Positions 35,376 through 44,316 of a DNA stretch of 64,000 nt are shown here, one piece after another; the stretch's first letter is position 1, and each line of letters begins with the position of its first letter. The notes beneath the pieces were generated by a model that saw nothing but the letters and a program-made list of their open reading frames with translations, had not been told where the DNA came from and did not search any database. The stretch lies in contig JAEWMB010000045.1 of the NCBI GenBank assembly GCA_023457255.1, forward strand, positions 42,375-106,374. The letters run 5' to 3'. The translations under genes and the position numbers were made by a program. The stretch comes from Bacillota bacterium. GTDB taxonomy: Bacteria > Bacillota > Clostridia > Lachnospirales > Lachnospiraceae.

Positions 35376-36626
35376 CTAAAATAAATCATCCTCTTGATTT
35401 GTTTTCATACGAAGCATGAATCGAATGATGCCAATCAAAAGTATGGCACATATGCCGCACAGTACGATAATAACAATAGTTAATTGACTTATTTTCTCTT
35501 CAAACTCCTTTTTCTGTACTTTTAGCTCCAGGTTATCATTAGTAACCGGTAAACTTTCCCCTCGTTCCGTACTCGTCTGTTCTGTATATAGCTGGATGGT
35601 CTTCTCTGTCCGGTCATATCGATAAAGAGAAGTATTCCCAAATGGATTTTCCAAAATCATCAGCAGATAATCCTCTTTTAGGCTGTCCTTCTTTTGATAA
35701 ACCGGAATCGTGCAGCCATCAACAAGAATACTACTCTTTACATATCCTTTGGGTATCATAATATTGTTATCATCAGAAGCTACCGTATAGCTATATTGAC
35801 CCGATATTGTTATCTTACCTGCTTCCCTCACCGCTTTGAAGCTTGGAGCATCTGCAGCCTCATTTTCTTCTTCCTCTGACGATTGATGGCTCTCTTCTTT
35901 TACTACTTGTATTCGATATTCGTCCGTATTGCCACTCTGCGCTGTAACAGTTATCACAATTGTATTATTCCCAATCTTTAAGGAGTCATTACCCGTCACC
36001 CCAACTGTTGCCGCAGTATCCTCAGGTATTGCACTAATTACGATTCGTTCTGCATCAGGTCCGACAATTAAGCCATATTCTTTTACACCGGGCTGAAAGG
36101 ATGGAGTCAGGGTACCAGGGCTCACCTTTAAGATTCCCAGATTCGTATTCACTGAAGCAGCTTCCCTGGCACGAATGATAATGTTCCCGGAATAGGCCGA
36201 TACTGACATCGGATCTCCCGACTCAAACTCATATGCAATTGGGTTTCCAGTCATTAATAGCTGACAGTTACCTACCTCTAAAGCTTTAAAACGGAGGACA
36301 TATCTTCTCTCCCCCTGTGAAGCAGAGGCGTTGGTATCCATAAATCGGAGCATTCCATTCCCGCCGGTAACACAAGCCGGACCAGATATGAATTCTATAA
36401 TCTCTGCATTATAAGAAAGATACCCTTCAAAATCTCCAAGAGTACTATCTGATGCTATTACAATAGAGATTTTAAACTCCTCCTCCTTACTAACCTCTTC
36501 CTTGGGTATCTCAATTTTAATTGTCGCACTCGCTGCTACGCTATCTATGCCTGGAATATTAATAAATAATAGTATGAGAAGTAACCAGACAATAGACATT
36601 ACACTCTTCTTATTCTGATGTTTCAT
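35376..36626 (-). CDS. Membrane-anchored surface protein with cohesin-like and cadherin-like domains
   Basis: About 416 residues. A signal peptide is followed by a cohesin-like beta-sandwich (IKIEIPKEEVSKEEEFKISI through YSGNIIIRA, about residues 35-155). A cadherin-like beta-sandwich repeat follows (LGILKVSPGTLTPSF to GNTDEYRIQVVKE). The last part is a polar domain and a C-terminal transmembrane helix with a short basic tail. Cohesin-like folds also occur outside cellulosomes, and no dockerin gene is seen here. The start at 36626 is chosen for its GGGGATT site. The next upstream gene shares the cadherin-like module. Confidence 0.75.
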   Translation of the reverse strand: MKHQNKKSVMSIVWLLLILLFINIPGIDSVAASATIKIEIPKEEVSKEEEFKISIVIASDSTLGDFEGYLSYNAEIIEFISGPACVTGGNGMLRFMDTNASASQGERRYVLRFKALEVGNCQLLMTGNPIAYEFESGDPMSVSAYSGNIIIRAREAASVNTNLGILKVSPGTLTPSFQPGVKEYGLIVGPDAERIVISAIPEDTAATVGVTGNDSLKIGNNTIVITVTAQSGNTDEYRIQVVKEESHQSSEEEENEAADAPSFKAVREAGKITISGQYSYTVASDDNNIMIPKGYVKSSILVDGCTIPVYQKKDSLKEDYLLMILENPFGNTSLYRYDRTEKTIQLYTEQTSTERGESLPVTNDNLELKVQKKEFEEKISQLTIVIIVLCGICAILLIGIIRFMLRMKTNQEDDLF

Positions 36627-36746
36627 AAGTAATCCCCAATCCTGCGCACATTCTTTTTCTTGCTGAATACAATGTGTATTAACAAGCTTGTGGTACGCAA
36701 TCACAAACTTGAACTAGAAATTGATTTTTATTGTTCTTGTTTCAGA

Positions 36747-36798
36747 AAATCCCATAAAATTAACCATTCGTTTCCATAAGGTTAATTCTATGGGATTT
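36747..36798 (-). terminator. Terminator after the SH3b glucosaminidase gene
   Basis: AAATCCCATA pairs with TATGGGATTT (36747-36756 with 36789-36798), continued by AATTAACC/GGTTAATT inside. On the minus strand TTTTC follows. It separates the two surface-protein genes. Confidence 0.75.
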
Positions 36799-36870
36799 CG
36801 CTTGTGTTTCACAAGAATCCTTTAATCTGCGAGCGTATAAACCCGCTTTTAGTAACTTTGGCAATTTTAA

Positions 36871-39800
36871 TTATTGTGATTCTCGTACGACCAAAATTGT
36901 ATACTCACGTAAATCTCCGCTCTGAGCAATCACCACAATCGTAATCTCGTTAAGTCCCGGATTTAATTGAACAACACCTGTTCCGCTAAGAACTGCCTTG
37001 CTGCTTACCGTTGCAGCAGATATATTAATTCCTTCACAGCTACTTGGCACAACCATAGAAAAATCCTTTGTATTAAGTATGTCAAATGTTGGTGTCAATG
37101 TCAAATTATTTCCGTCTAAATCTTTCACGCTCAGTGTCTTAAGATAATTGTTCGGATTATACTTTGTTGTTGGTGCGGCACATGGAATTTCAGGCATATT
37201 TAAATAAACCGGAATAGAGAATACCAAGGGCAGATTACCAATCTGAGCATAGGCGGTTCCTACTTTCTTTCCTTCCGAAAACGGTGCTTCCACATTTGCC
37301 ATGTACTGGTGGGAATGAGTCGAAGTCGGTGTTACATTAAACTTCTGAAGATAGATGGTATCCTGACCTCGATTGATATAAGAATCACCGATAATAAATG
37401 CACCACCTACGATGGAACGATAACGATTGTTCCAAGGAATTAAAGACTTCAGATTTAAAGCTGCATTCGTACTTCCATTCTTCGCATATTTTAAACCATT
37501 TGCAATTGCTCCTCCCGCTACCGTGGAATGATAAGCACCAATATTGTAGAAGTTATATAAACCTTCCCAGCCACTCACGACACCGGATACACTATTACTT
37601 AAGGAGGAAGTTCCAGTTACCACCTCCTGCTTTACACGGGAAGCCAAGTGATATGGACTTACACCGGAGTAGTCTGCTGCCGCCATAAAAGTCTCCCCAT
37701 AGGTAATACTTTGTGTTACTCCAAAGTCATCCGTATAAGTATAACTTGCATTATACATTGGAGTAAACTTTAGGATACTTTCAACACCGCTAAGGTTTTG
37801 ATAGGAGGTTTTATAAGTTAGTACCTCAAATTGGTATATTGACTTTTCATCCAGGAAATTTCTTGGATCCATATAGTATGCAATAGCATCTCTTGAAGCT
37901 GTAACCCAGGTAGAACCGTCATATACGATGAAGCTATCTGTCTTCCAGTTATATGCCTTATCTTCTAAGGACTTCCACTCTATTCCTTTGCCATTTGAAA
38001 TTAAGTTCTTTCCAGGAATACTCTGATTATTGATTACCGTATTCCACTCGAGCCCCGTGTGATATGCCTCAAATGTCCAGTCCGGATAAGCTTCGTGAAG
38101 TACACGTAAGTACGGTTTATAACTCTCCGGAAATCCCTGTATCGCTAACTGCTGTTCAAAATCTTGATTTACAGGCACTGTCGGAGTTGGGGTCGGAACA
38201 CTGGAACCGGAATCACCGTTCACAATGGTTGACTCATCGATTTTAACATAATATTCGTTAACATAACCGGAATATTCCGTACCGCTTTGAAAAAATTTTA
38301 TATTATGCCAGTAAATATTATCTGCATAATACCTTCCGTTTACCTCTACCGTATCATTATTATATAGCGTTACTGCATATCCTGCACTGTTTTTAACAAA
38401 GGAACTGCTATAGCCGGGAGCTTGTTTCACAACTAGCGCAGTTGCATTGATAATCACACCATCCGCTGTAAAAATCTGAACTGTCGGAGTTGGGGTAACC
38501 GATGGTTTTGGCGTAACAGTAGGTGTTAACGATGCTGTCGGTTTTGGGGTCGCTGTCGGTGCCTCTGTCGGCTTTGGCGTAGGCGTTGCTGTTGGTTTCG
38601 GAGCTTCCGTCGGCACCGGCCCATTCGAAATTAGTGTTACTGAACTTGCTTTCAGATAACCGGTTACTGTCTCCCCTGATTTTGTATAGGAAACCTGAAA
38701 CCACTTAGCATCCGATGTTTCTTCCGATACTATTGTTACTTTTGTATTTTTAGCCAGATTTACTATCGTTCCATTTTTATATTTTGTGTAACCGGCTGTT
38801 GTTTTCGCTGATGTTCTTAGCTTTGTACCACTCTCTAAGATAGAGGCGGCCGCTTTATCTGTTAATGTTAATTTCACATAATTGCTAAGAACATGTCCAA
38901 TCGTTTGTTTTTTATTTACAGTAACAGCTACCCGGTACCAAATATCACTACCTGCCTTAACCTGATTAAGTACAGTAAGCTTTGTATTTTTTGATAATGT
39001 CCCCAGCACCTTACTTTTTGTCGTTGCCTCTTGTCTAAGATTAAGTGTTGATGCGGTGATAACTCCAGGTATTTGAAAAGCTTCGTCCTTATCGATTGGC
39101 TTTGGTGCTTGGGTGATTGTTGGTTTAGCCGCTTCTGTGGGTGCAGGAGTAACCGTATCCCCTGGGGTTTTGGTTGGAGCCGGGGAATTTGCTATATCCT
39201 TTTTCTTACCAATCAACTCCAGCTCATTCTCAGTCACAAACCCAAAATAAGTAATTGCAGGCTCTTTGTAGCTAATGCGGAACCACTTCGTACCGGCTAT
39301 TGTTTTCTCCTCAGATACCCATACATAAGAATCCTTTTCGGCTGTAATTAAATTTCCTTCCTCGGTATATAAATCCTCTGCTGCTGCAGAAGCGGTCTTT
39401 TTATAGATGATTTCTCTGACAGGCTTTGCATAAAACCCACTTCCTACGGTTGCACTAACATATTTACTGAGCATATATCCATTCACTGTTTTCTTGTTTT
39501 GTACAAAGGAAATCTGATACCATTTATCACCGCCATCGTATTTTTCTTTTAAGATGGTCACTTTGGTATTTTTATTTAAAGAAGTAACCTTGGTACTATT
39601 CGTTGTTGCCTCTTTTCTTACATTAACAGCCTCACCGTTTACGATTCCTGTAAGATTTATCTTATGGTCGGCAGGCGTCGCCGGAGTTTCGGTTGTTTTT
39701 TCTTCCTCACCGCCGCCAGAGGTTGAATTATTCGCCCCATCATCAGGAGTGCTATTGTCCCCGGCCGTCACTTTTGTTCCATCTAACTCTACAAGACTTG

Positions 39801-40620
39801 CCGGCACATATCCATAATATTTTGCACCATCGTACGTAATGCGGACATAAAACCATTTTTCATTCCCGAGCCGTTTTTCTCCGGTCAAATATACCGCACG
39901 ATTTTTATCTAACATAAGCTTTGTTCCATCCGCAGCCGATACCGTCTTGCTACCTTCTCCTGCGTCAAGCTGCATCGCAGTTTTATTGGTGCGAATCTTT
40001 CCGTAAAGCCCATTTTTATAATTCATTTCGACATAAATAGCTAAAACATATCCAGTTACAACTTTACCGTTTACTTTTGTTTGAATCTGATACCAGCAAT
40101 CCCCGCCATTCCATTTCGTTCCTATTACTGTCACAGAATCACCGTTTAGCAAAGTACCTAAGACTGTGCTTGAGGTATTGTTATCTTTCCTTATATTTAA
40201 TTGTGATGCATTCACCGCAGCCGGCTGTTTTAACTGATAAGCTGCCGAAGAATCTGATGGCGCAGGGGTTACGGTTACTGTGGGCTTATTCTCGTTATCC
40301 TCTGATTTTTTTATGTAGGTTCCCAACGAATAACCTGTAATCTTCTTACCACCAAATGCAGCTTCAATCTCATACCATCCGCCTTTTTCTGATAAAATAG
40401 TTACTCCTTGATCTTTTACAAGATAAACTTCTGCTCCTCCTAAGGTCACCTTATCATATGAAGTTCCGGGCCCTTTTCTGACATAGAGCGTAGATGCCGT
40501 ACATATTCCTTTCGCTGCTGCATATGCTGCATCCGGTTTTCTCCATAGCAAATTTGGTATCAGCATGCTGATACATACGATCCATATAATTAAACGCTTG
40601 TGTTTTATTTCTAGTCTCAT
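36871..40620 (-). CDS. Secreted cell-wall glucosaminidase with about eight SH3b domains
   Basis: About 1249 residues. A signal peptide is followed by repeated bacterial SH3 domains, recognisable by motifs such as ASTLYVRKGPGTSYDKV, ASQLNIRKDNNTSSTVLGTL, GEAVNVRKEATTNSTKV, ASTLNLRQEATTKSKVLGTL. Others are more divergent. Pro/Thr-rich linkers separate groups. Near residue 820 a glucosaminidase domain begins (FPESYKPYLRVLHEAYPDW) with the family's Glu in LASRVKQEVVTG. A cadherin-like sandwich ends the protein. It likely cleaves peptidoglycan between N-acetylglucosamine and N-acetylmuramic acid, in growth or separation; the SH3b array should bind the wall. Start at 40620 follows GAGG. Confidence 0.85.
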   Translation of the reverse strand: MRLEIKHKRLIIWIVCISMLIPNLLWRKPDAAYAAAKGICTASTLYVRKGPGTSYDKVTLGGAEVYLVKDQGVTILSEKGGWYEIEAAFGGKKITGYSLGTYIKKSEDNENKPTVTVTPAPSDSSAAYQLKQPAAVNASQLNIRKDNNTSSTVLGTLLNGDSVTVIGTKWNGGDCWYQIQTKVNGKVVTGYVLAIYVEMNYKNGLYGKIRTNKTAMQLDAGEGSKTVSAADGTKLMLDKNRAVYLTGEKRLGNEKWFYVRITYDGAKYYGYVPASLVELDGTKVTAGDNSTPDDGANNSTSGGGEEEKTTETPATPADHKINLTGIVNGEAVNVRKEATTNSTKVTSLNKNTKVTILKEKYDGGDKWYQISFVQNKKTVNGYMLSKYVSATVGSGFYAKPVREIIYKKTASAAAEDLYTEEGNLITAEKDSYVWVSEEKTIAGTKWFRISYKEPAITYFGFVTENELELIGKKKDIANSPAPTKTPGDTVTPAPTEAAKPTITQAPKPIDKDEAFQIPGVITASTLNLRQEATTKSKVLGTLSKNTKLTVLNQVKAGSDIWYRVAVTVNKKQTIGHVLSNYVKLTLTDKAAASILESGTKLRTSAKTTAGYTKYKNGTIVNLAKNTKVTIVSEETSDAKWFQVSYTKSGETVTGYLKASSVTLISNGPVPTEAPKPTATPTPKPTEAPTATPKPTASLTPTVTPKPSVTPTPTVQIFTADGVIINATALVVKQAPGYSSSFVKNSAGYAVTLYNNDTVEVNGRYYADNIYWHNIKFFQSGTEYSGYVNEYYVKIDESTIVNGDSGSSVPTPTPTVPVNQDFEQQLAIQGFPESYKPYLRVLHEAYPDWTFEAYHTGLEWNTVINNQSIPGKNLISNGKGIEWKSLEDKAYNWKTDSFIVYDGSTWVTASRDAIAYYMDPRNFLDEKSIYQFEVLTYKTSYQNLSGVESILKFTPMYNASYTYTDDFGVTQSITYGETFMAAADYSGVSPYHLASRVKQEVVTGTSSLSNSVSGVVSGWEGLYNFYNIGAYHSTVAGGAIANGLKYAKNGSTNAALNLKSLIPWNNRYRSIVGGAFIIGDSYINRGQDTIYLQKFNVTPTSTHSHQYMANVEAPFSEGKKVGTAYAQIGNLPLVFSIPVYLNMPEIPCAAPTTKYNPNNYLKTLSVKDLDGNNLTLTPTFDILNTKDFSMVVPSSCEGINISAATVSSKAVLSGTGVVQLNPGLNEITIVVIAQSGDLREYTILVVRESQ

Positions 40621-40829
40621 CCTAACCTCAATTCCGGCACTCCAGCACCTTTTATAACATTTGCAAATCGTGCACCAGCACAAATAGAAGCCTATCTTCC
40701 CTCTATTATAATATGATAATCTTATTAATCCGACTTTATTACCTATTTTTCTCCGTTTTATTCATTCGTTATCATACTAAATGGGATATATGGCAGTATT
40801 GTGGCACCTTAGCTGAAATTGAAGAAAAA

Positions 40830-40866
40830 AGACCGTTCCACTACCCATTTGGCAGGAAACGGCTTC
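40830..40866 (-). terminator. Terminator of the purM-purN-purD operon
   Basis: On the minus strand GCCGTTTCC pairs with GGAACGGT, with a small imperfection, and is followed by CTTTTTTC. It lies about 60 bases past the purD stop. Confidence 0.75.
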
Positions 40867-40923
40867 TTAATATATCAATATAAAATATTGTAATATGAAC
40901 TGCAATAAAGAGCATTTGGTTAA

Positions 40924-42195
40924 TTATGCTTCTTCTATCGCTTTTCCAATATCATTTCTTTTATACTTATTTGCAAACTGTATCCACTCTGTTGCTTCAT
41001 AAGCTTTTGTACGGGCCTCTTTCAAATCTTTTCCGGTCGCAGTTATCCCTAACACTCTTCCACCGTTGGTTACGATACCTTCGTGTGTTCTCCGGGTACC
41101 TGCATGAAAAGCATAAAAATCTGATTTTCCTTCAAAGGAAGAAAGACCCTCGATTATAAATCCTTTTTCATATTGCTCAGGATACCCCCTGGAAGCTAAC
41201 ACAACACAAACAGCAGCGTTATCGTAAAATTCCAAAGGAACTTCTTGTAGTCTTCCCTCGATACAAGCCTCCATGACATCAATGATATCATTTTTCATTC
41301 GCGGCAGCACTACCTGAGCTTCCGGATCTCCGAATCTAGCATTGTACTCCAGTACTTTTGGTCCATTCTTCGTTAACATTAAACCACAAAATAGGATACC
41401 AGTAAAATCTCTGCCTTCCTTTTTCATAGCATCAATCGTAGGCTGATAAATATACTGCTTACAAAATTCATCGACTTCTTCCGTATAGAATGGACTAGGA
41501 GAGAACGTTCCCATTCCTCCTGTGTTTAACCCCTGGTCACCGTCATTAGCTCGCTTATGATCCTGTGCACTTGTCATAGGCTTAATTGTCTTTCCATCAC
41601 AAAATGCCAATACCGACACTTCACGGCCAGTCATAAACTCCTCTACCACCAGGCGGTCCCCTGCTGAACCGAACTGCTTATCAAGCATAATACTCTTTAC
41701 TCCGGCTAAAGCTTCCTCATACGTATTACAAATCAATACTCCTTTTCCAAGAGCAAGACCGTCCGCTTTTAACACAATGGGGTAGGAAGAAGTTTCTAAA
41801 TAGTGGACTGCCTCCTCTGCGGAATCAAAAGTTTCATAAGCCGCCGTAGGAATTTGGTATTTTTTCATTAAATCTTTTGAAAATGCTTTGGAACCTTCAA
41901 TTATTGCAGCATTCTTTCGTGGGCCAAACACTCTAAGCCCTTGCTTTTCAAATATATCTACGATTCCGTTAACAAGAGGATCATCCATACCGATGATAGT
42001 TAAGTCAATTTCCTTTTCCTTTGCAAATGCTGCTAATTTATCAAATTCCATTGCACCAATCAAAACACACTCCGCAATCTCTTCAATTCCGGCATTTCCA
42101 GGTGCACAATAAATTTTAGATACCCGTCTGCTTTCTGAAATCTTTCTGGCAATGGCATGCTCTCTTCCGCCGCCGCCTACGATAAGTACCTTCAT
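40924..42195 (-). CDS. purD: Phosphoribosylamine--glycine ligase
   Basis: The second enzyme of purine synthesis joins phosphoribosylamine and glycine with ATP. The 423-residue ATP-grasp protein starts MKVLIVGGGGREHAIA and contains VLKADGLALGKGVLIC, VVEEFMTGREVSVLAF, the GLNTGGMGTFSP loop and LEYNARFGDPEAQ. It is third in the purM-purN-purD operon, with a 110-base spacer after purN that holds an 18-bp palindrome. Confidence 0.97.
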   Translation of the reverse strand: MKVLIVGGGGREHAIARKISESRRVSKIYCAPGNAGIEEIAECVLIGAMEFDKLAAFAKEKEIDLTIIGMDDPLVNGIVDIFEKQGLRVFGPRKNAAIIEGSKAFSKDLMKKYQIPTAAYETFDSAEEAVHYLETSSYPIVLKADGLALGKGVLICNTYEEALAGVKSIMLDKQFGSAGDRLVVEEFMTGREVSVLAFCDGKTIKPMTSAQDHKRANDGDQGLNTGGMGTFSPSPFYTEEVDEFCKQYIYQPTIDAMKKEGRDFTGILFCGLMLTKNGPKVLEYNARFGDPEAQVVLPRMKNDIIDVMEACIEGRLQEVPLEFYDNAAVCVVLASRGYPEQYEKGFIIEGLSSFEGKSDFYAFHAGTRRTHEGIVTNGGRVLGITATGKDLKEARTKAYEATEWIQFANKYKRNDIGKAIEEA

Positions 42196-42262
42196 AATCT
42201 ACCCTCATTTCTTCGGCTACTCTCTTTATTTGCAGTAACTTTTAATCTAATCCCCACGCATA

Positions 42263-42280
42263 TCGCAAGCATGCTTGCGA
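42263..42280. repeat. 18-bp perfect palindrome between purN and purD
   Basis: TCGCAAGCATGCTTGCGA is a perfect 18-base palindrome without a loop, lying in the 109-base purN-purD spacer. It could be a DNA-binding site, or a small RNA hairpin affecting the relative yield of PurN and PurD. Confidence 0.85.
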
Positions 42281-42304
42281 CACTGCTCAAAGATTTTCAA
42301 TCTG

Positions 42305-42928
42305 CTATCTCACAATAGCCATGTTATCCTTAATTTCTACTCTGCCATTGGCAATTGCATCGATGGCTTGAGGAAGTATAATCCACTCCGCTTCCTCCAT
42401 TACACGCTTTTGAAGGCTTTCCGGTGTATCATCAGCCTTTACACAAACAGCCTTCTGCAGCAGTATCGGACCGGAATCTGTTCCCTCATCTACAAAATGA
42501 ACAGTTGCTCCTGTTATTTTATTTCCCCTTTTTAACACCGCCTCATGTACATGAAGACCATAGTAACCTGCACCGCAAAAAGACGGAATTAAGGAAGGGT
42601 GAACATTGATAATTCGGTTCGGATAATTAGAGACTAACTCTTTTGGCAATATTACTAAAAACCCTGCAAGTACGATTAAGTCCGGACAATAACCATCAAT
42701 AGTTTTTAAAAGTGCCTCTTGAAACTCTTCTTTTGTCTTAAAGTCTTTTGGAACTACGCTGCAAGCATCTATGCCATAATTCCTTGCTCTTGTTAAGGCA
42801 TAAGCATCTTTCTTATTGCTGATGACCGATACAATTTGTGTATTGCTGATACGTCCTATTCGAATACTATCTATAATAGCTTGAAGATTTGTTCCACCAC
42901 CGGATACTAAAACCACAATTTTTAGCAT
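42305..42928 (-). CDS. purN: Phosphoribosylglycinamide formyltransferase
   Basis: This folate-dependent step of purine synthesis transfers a formyl group from 10-formyl-THF. The 207-residue protein has [15 protein letters not shown] at the N-terminus, the catalytic segment [14 protein letters not shown] with Asn and His, and [16 protein letters not shown] with the catalytic Asp. The start overlaps the purM stop by seven bases. Confidence 0.96.
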   Translation of the reverse strand: MLKIVVLVSGGGTNLQAIIDSIRIGRISNTQIVSVISNKKDAYALTRARNYGIDACSVVPKDFKTKEEFQEALLKTIDGYCPDLIVLAGFLVILPKELVSNYPNRIINVHPSLIPSFCGAGYYGLHVHEAVLKRGNKITGATVHFVDEGTDSGPILLQKAVCVKADDTPESLQKRVMEEAEWIILPQAIDAIANGRVEIKDNMAIVR

Positions 42929-43947
42929 AGACAGATTCCTTTCTCTCCGTCCTGGATCTCACCGACAATATATGCGGACTCTCCTGCTGCATTGATTAAT
43001 CTCACTGCCTTGTCTGCCTCTGCTTTATCCACCGCAACCAACATACCGATACCCATATTATAGGTATTATACATGACATGCTCTTCAATGCTGCCATCTT
43101 TCTGAAGCATATGAAAAATTGGCGGAATTTCATAAGAAGTTTTTTTCACAACCGCAGTAACACCTTCCCGTAACATTCTTGGAATATTCTCATAGAAACC
43201 TCCGCCCGTGATATGGGAGCAAGCTTTTATTTCCACATTGCCAGCCTTCAAACTGCTCAGTGCTTTTACGTAGATTTTAGTTGGTGTAAGAAGAACTTCA
43301 CCAAGTGTGCCGGAAAGACTTTCATAATACGTATCAAGTGCCTCTTTCTTCATATTAAAGACCTTGCGGACCAAAGAATAGCCATTGCTATGAATACCGG
43401 AAGAGGAAATACCAATCAGTACATCCCCATGTTTTAACGTGTCACCCGTAATTAACTTTTTTCTATCAACAATACCAACCGCAAAGCCTGCAAGGTCGTA
43501 TTCGTCTTCCGGATAAAAGCCCGGCATCTCGGCAGTTTCTCCGCCAATTAACGCAGCATTCGATTGTTTACAGCCTTTCGCAACACCACTGACAATCGTG
43601 GCAATCTTCTCCGGTTCATTCTTACCGCAAGCAATATAATCTAAGAAAAATAGTGGTTCGCCACCCGCACAAGCAATATCATTCACACACATGGCGACAC
43701 AATCAATCCCTATCGTATCATGCTTGTCTAGTATAAATGCAAGTTTTAGCTTTGTACCAACGCCATCCGTACCCGAGACTAAGGTAGGTTCCTCCATGTC
43801 CTTAAAGGAGGCTAAGGAAAATGCTCCCGAGAAACCACCGATTCCCGTTAACACCTCGCTTCTCATCGTTCCCTGAATATGTTTTTTCATCAGCTCTACA
43901 GCCTTATAGCCTGCTTCAATGTCTACTCCTGCTTTCTTGTAATCCAT
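42922..43947 (-). CDS. purM: Phosphoribosylformylglycinamidine cyclo-ligase (AIR synthetase)
   Basis: PurM closes the imidazole ring of AIR. About 341 residues starting [69 protein letters not shown] and THITGGGF-like [15 protein letters not shown] are typical. The start at 43947 is preferred because GGAGGGTACCC lies directly before it. It is first in the operon and overlaps purN. I could not identify a purine riboswitch or PurR box upstream. Confidence 0.96.
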   Translation of the reverse strand: MDYKKAGVDIEAGYKAVELMKKHIQGTMRSEVLTGIGGFSGAFSLASFKDMEEPTLVSGTDGVGTKLKLAFILDKHDTIGIDCVAMCVNDIACAGGEPLFFLDYIACGKNEPEKIATIVSGVAKGCKQSNAALIGGETAEMPGFYPEDEYDLAGFAVGIVDRKKLITGDTLKHGDVLIGISSSGIHSNGYSLVRKVFNMKKEALDTYYESLSGTLGEVLLTPTKIYVKALSSLKAGNVEIKACSHITGGGFYENIPRMLREGVTAVVKKTSYEIPPIFHMLQKDGSIEEHVMYNTYNMGIGMLVAVDKAEADKAVRLINAAGESAYIVGEIQDGEKGICLC

Positions 43948-44261
43948 GGGTACCCTCCTAAACATGTTATTTTTAATTTCCTTATTGTTCTTTTATCCCG
44001 GATAAGAATTGATATATCGCTTATCTTCTCCCTATTCATATCTCTATTTATGAGTATCATTCTATCATATGTTCTATTCTTTGTCGTTAATTTTCCATTC
44101 TTAATTTCTTATCTGATTTATTACTTTAACTTATAAGTCTATAAGCTGTACTATAAAATATATCCCAGACGGTTATTTATTACTACCCTCGAATTAGATA
44201 ATTCTACTGTTACAAAAATCTAATGTTAAAGAATATATTAGCAGCACATAAGCGTGCAAAA

Positions 44262-44288
44262 GACCTAAACCGTTATGTGATTTAGGCC
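44262..44288 (-). terminator. Terminator of the sulfur-trafficking flavoprotein gene
   Basis: On the minus strand GGCCTAAA pairs with TTTAGGTC and is followed by TTTTGC, 29 bases past the stop. The rest of 43948-44261, upstream of purM, is AT-rich with no recognised motif. Confidence 0.65.
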
Positions 44289-44316
44289 TTTTCGATATTA
44301 GGTGGGAGGAGTGACC

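Noticed and set aside
38500..38620. Short-period repeats that could suggest a CRISPR or satellite
   Set aside because: They encode the Pro/Thr-rich linker of a surface protein; there are no regular repeats with unique spacers.
38408..38704. Ser/Asp/Asn-rich frame overlapping the Pro/Thr linker of the SH3b protein
   Set aside because: It is a frame-shifted reading of the repetitive linker codons.
43948..44261. Purine riboswitch or PurR box upstream of purM
   Set aside because: No matching core sequence was found in this AT-rich spacer.
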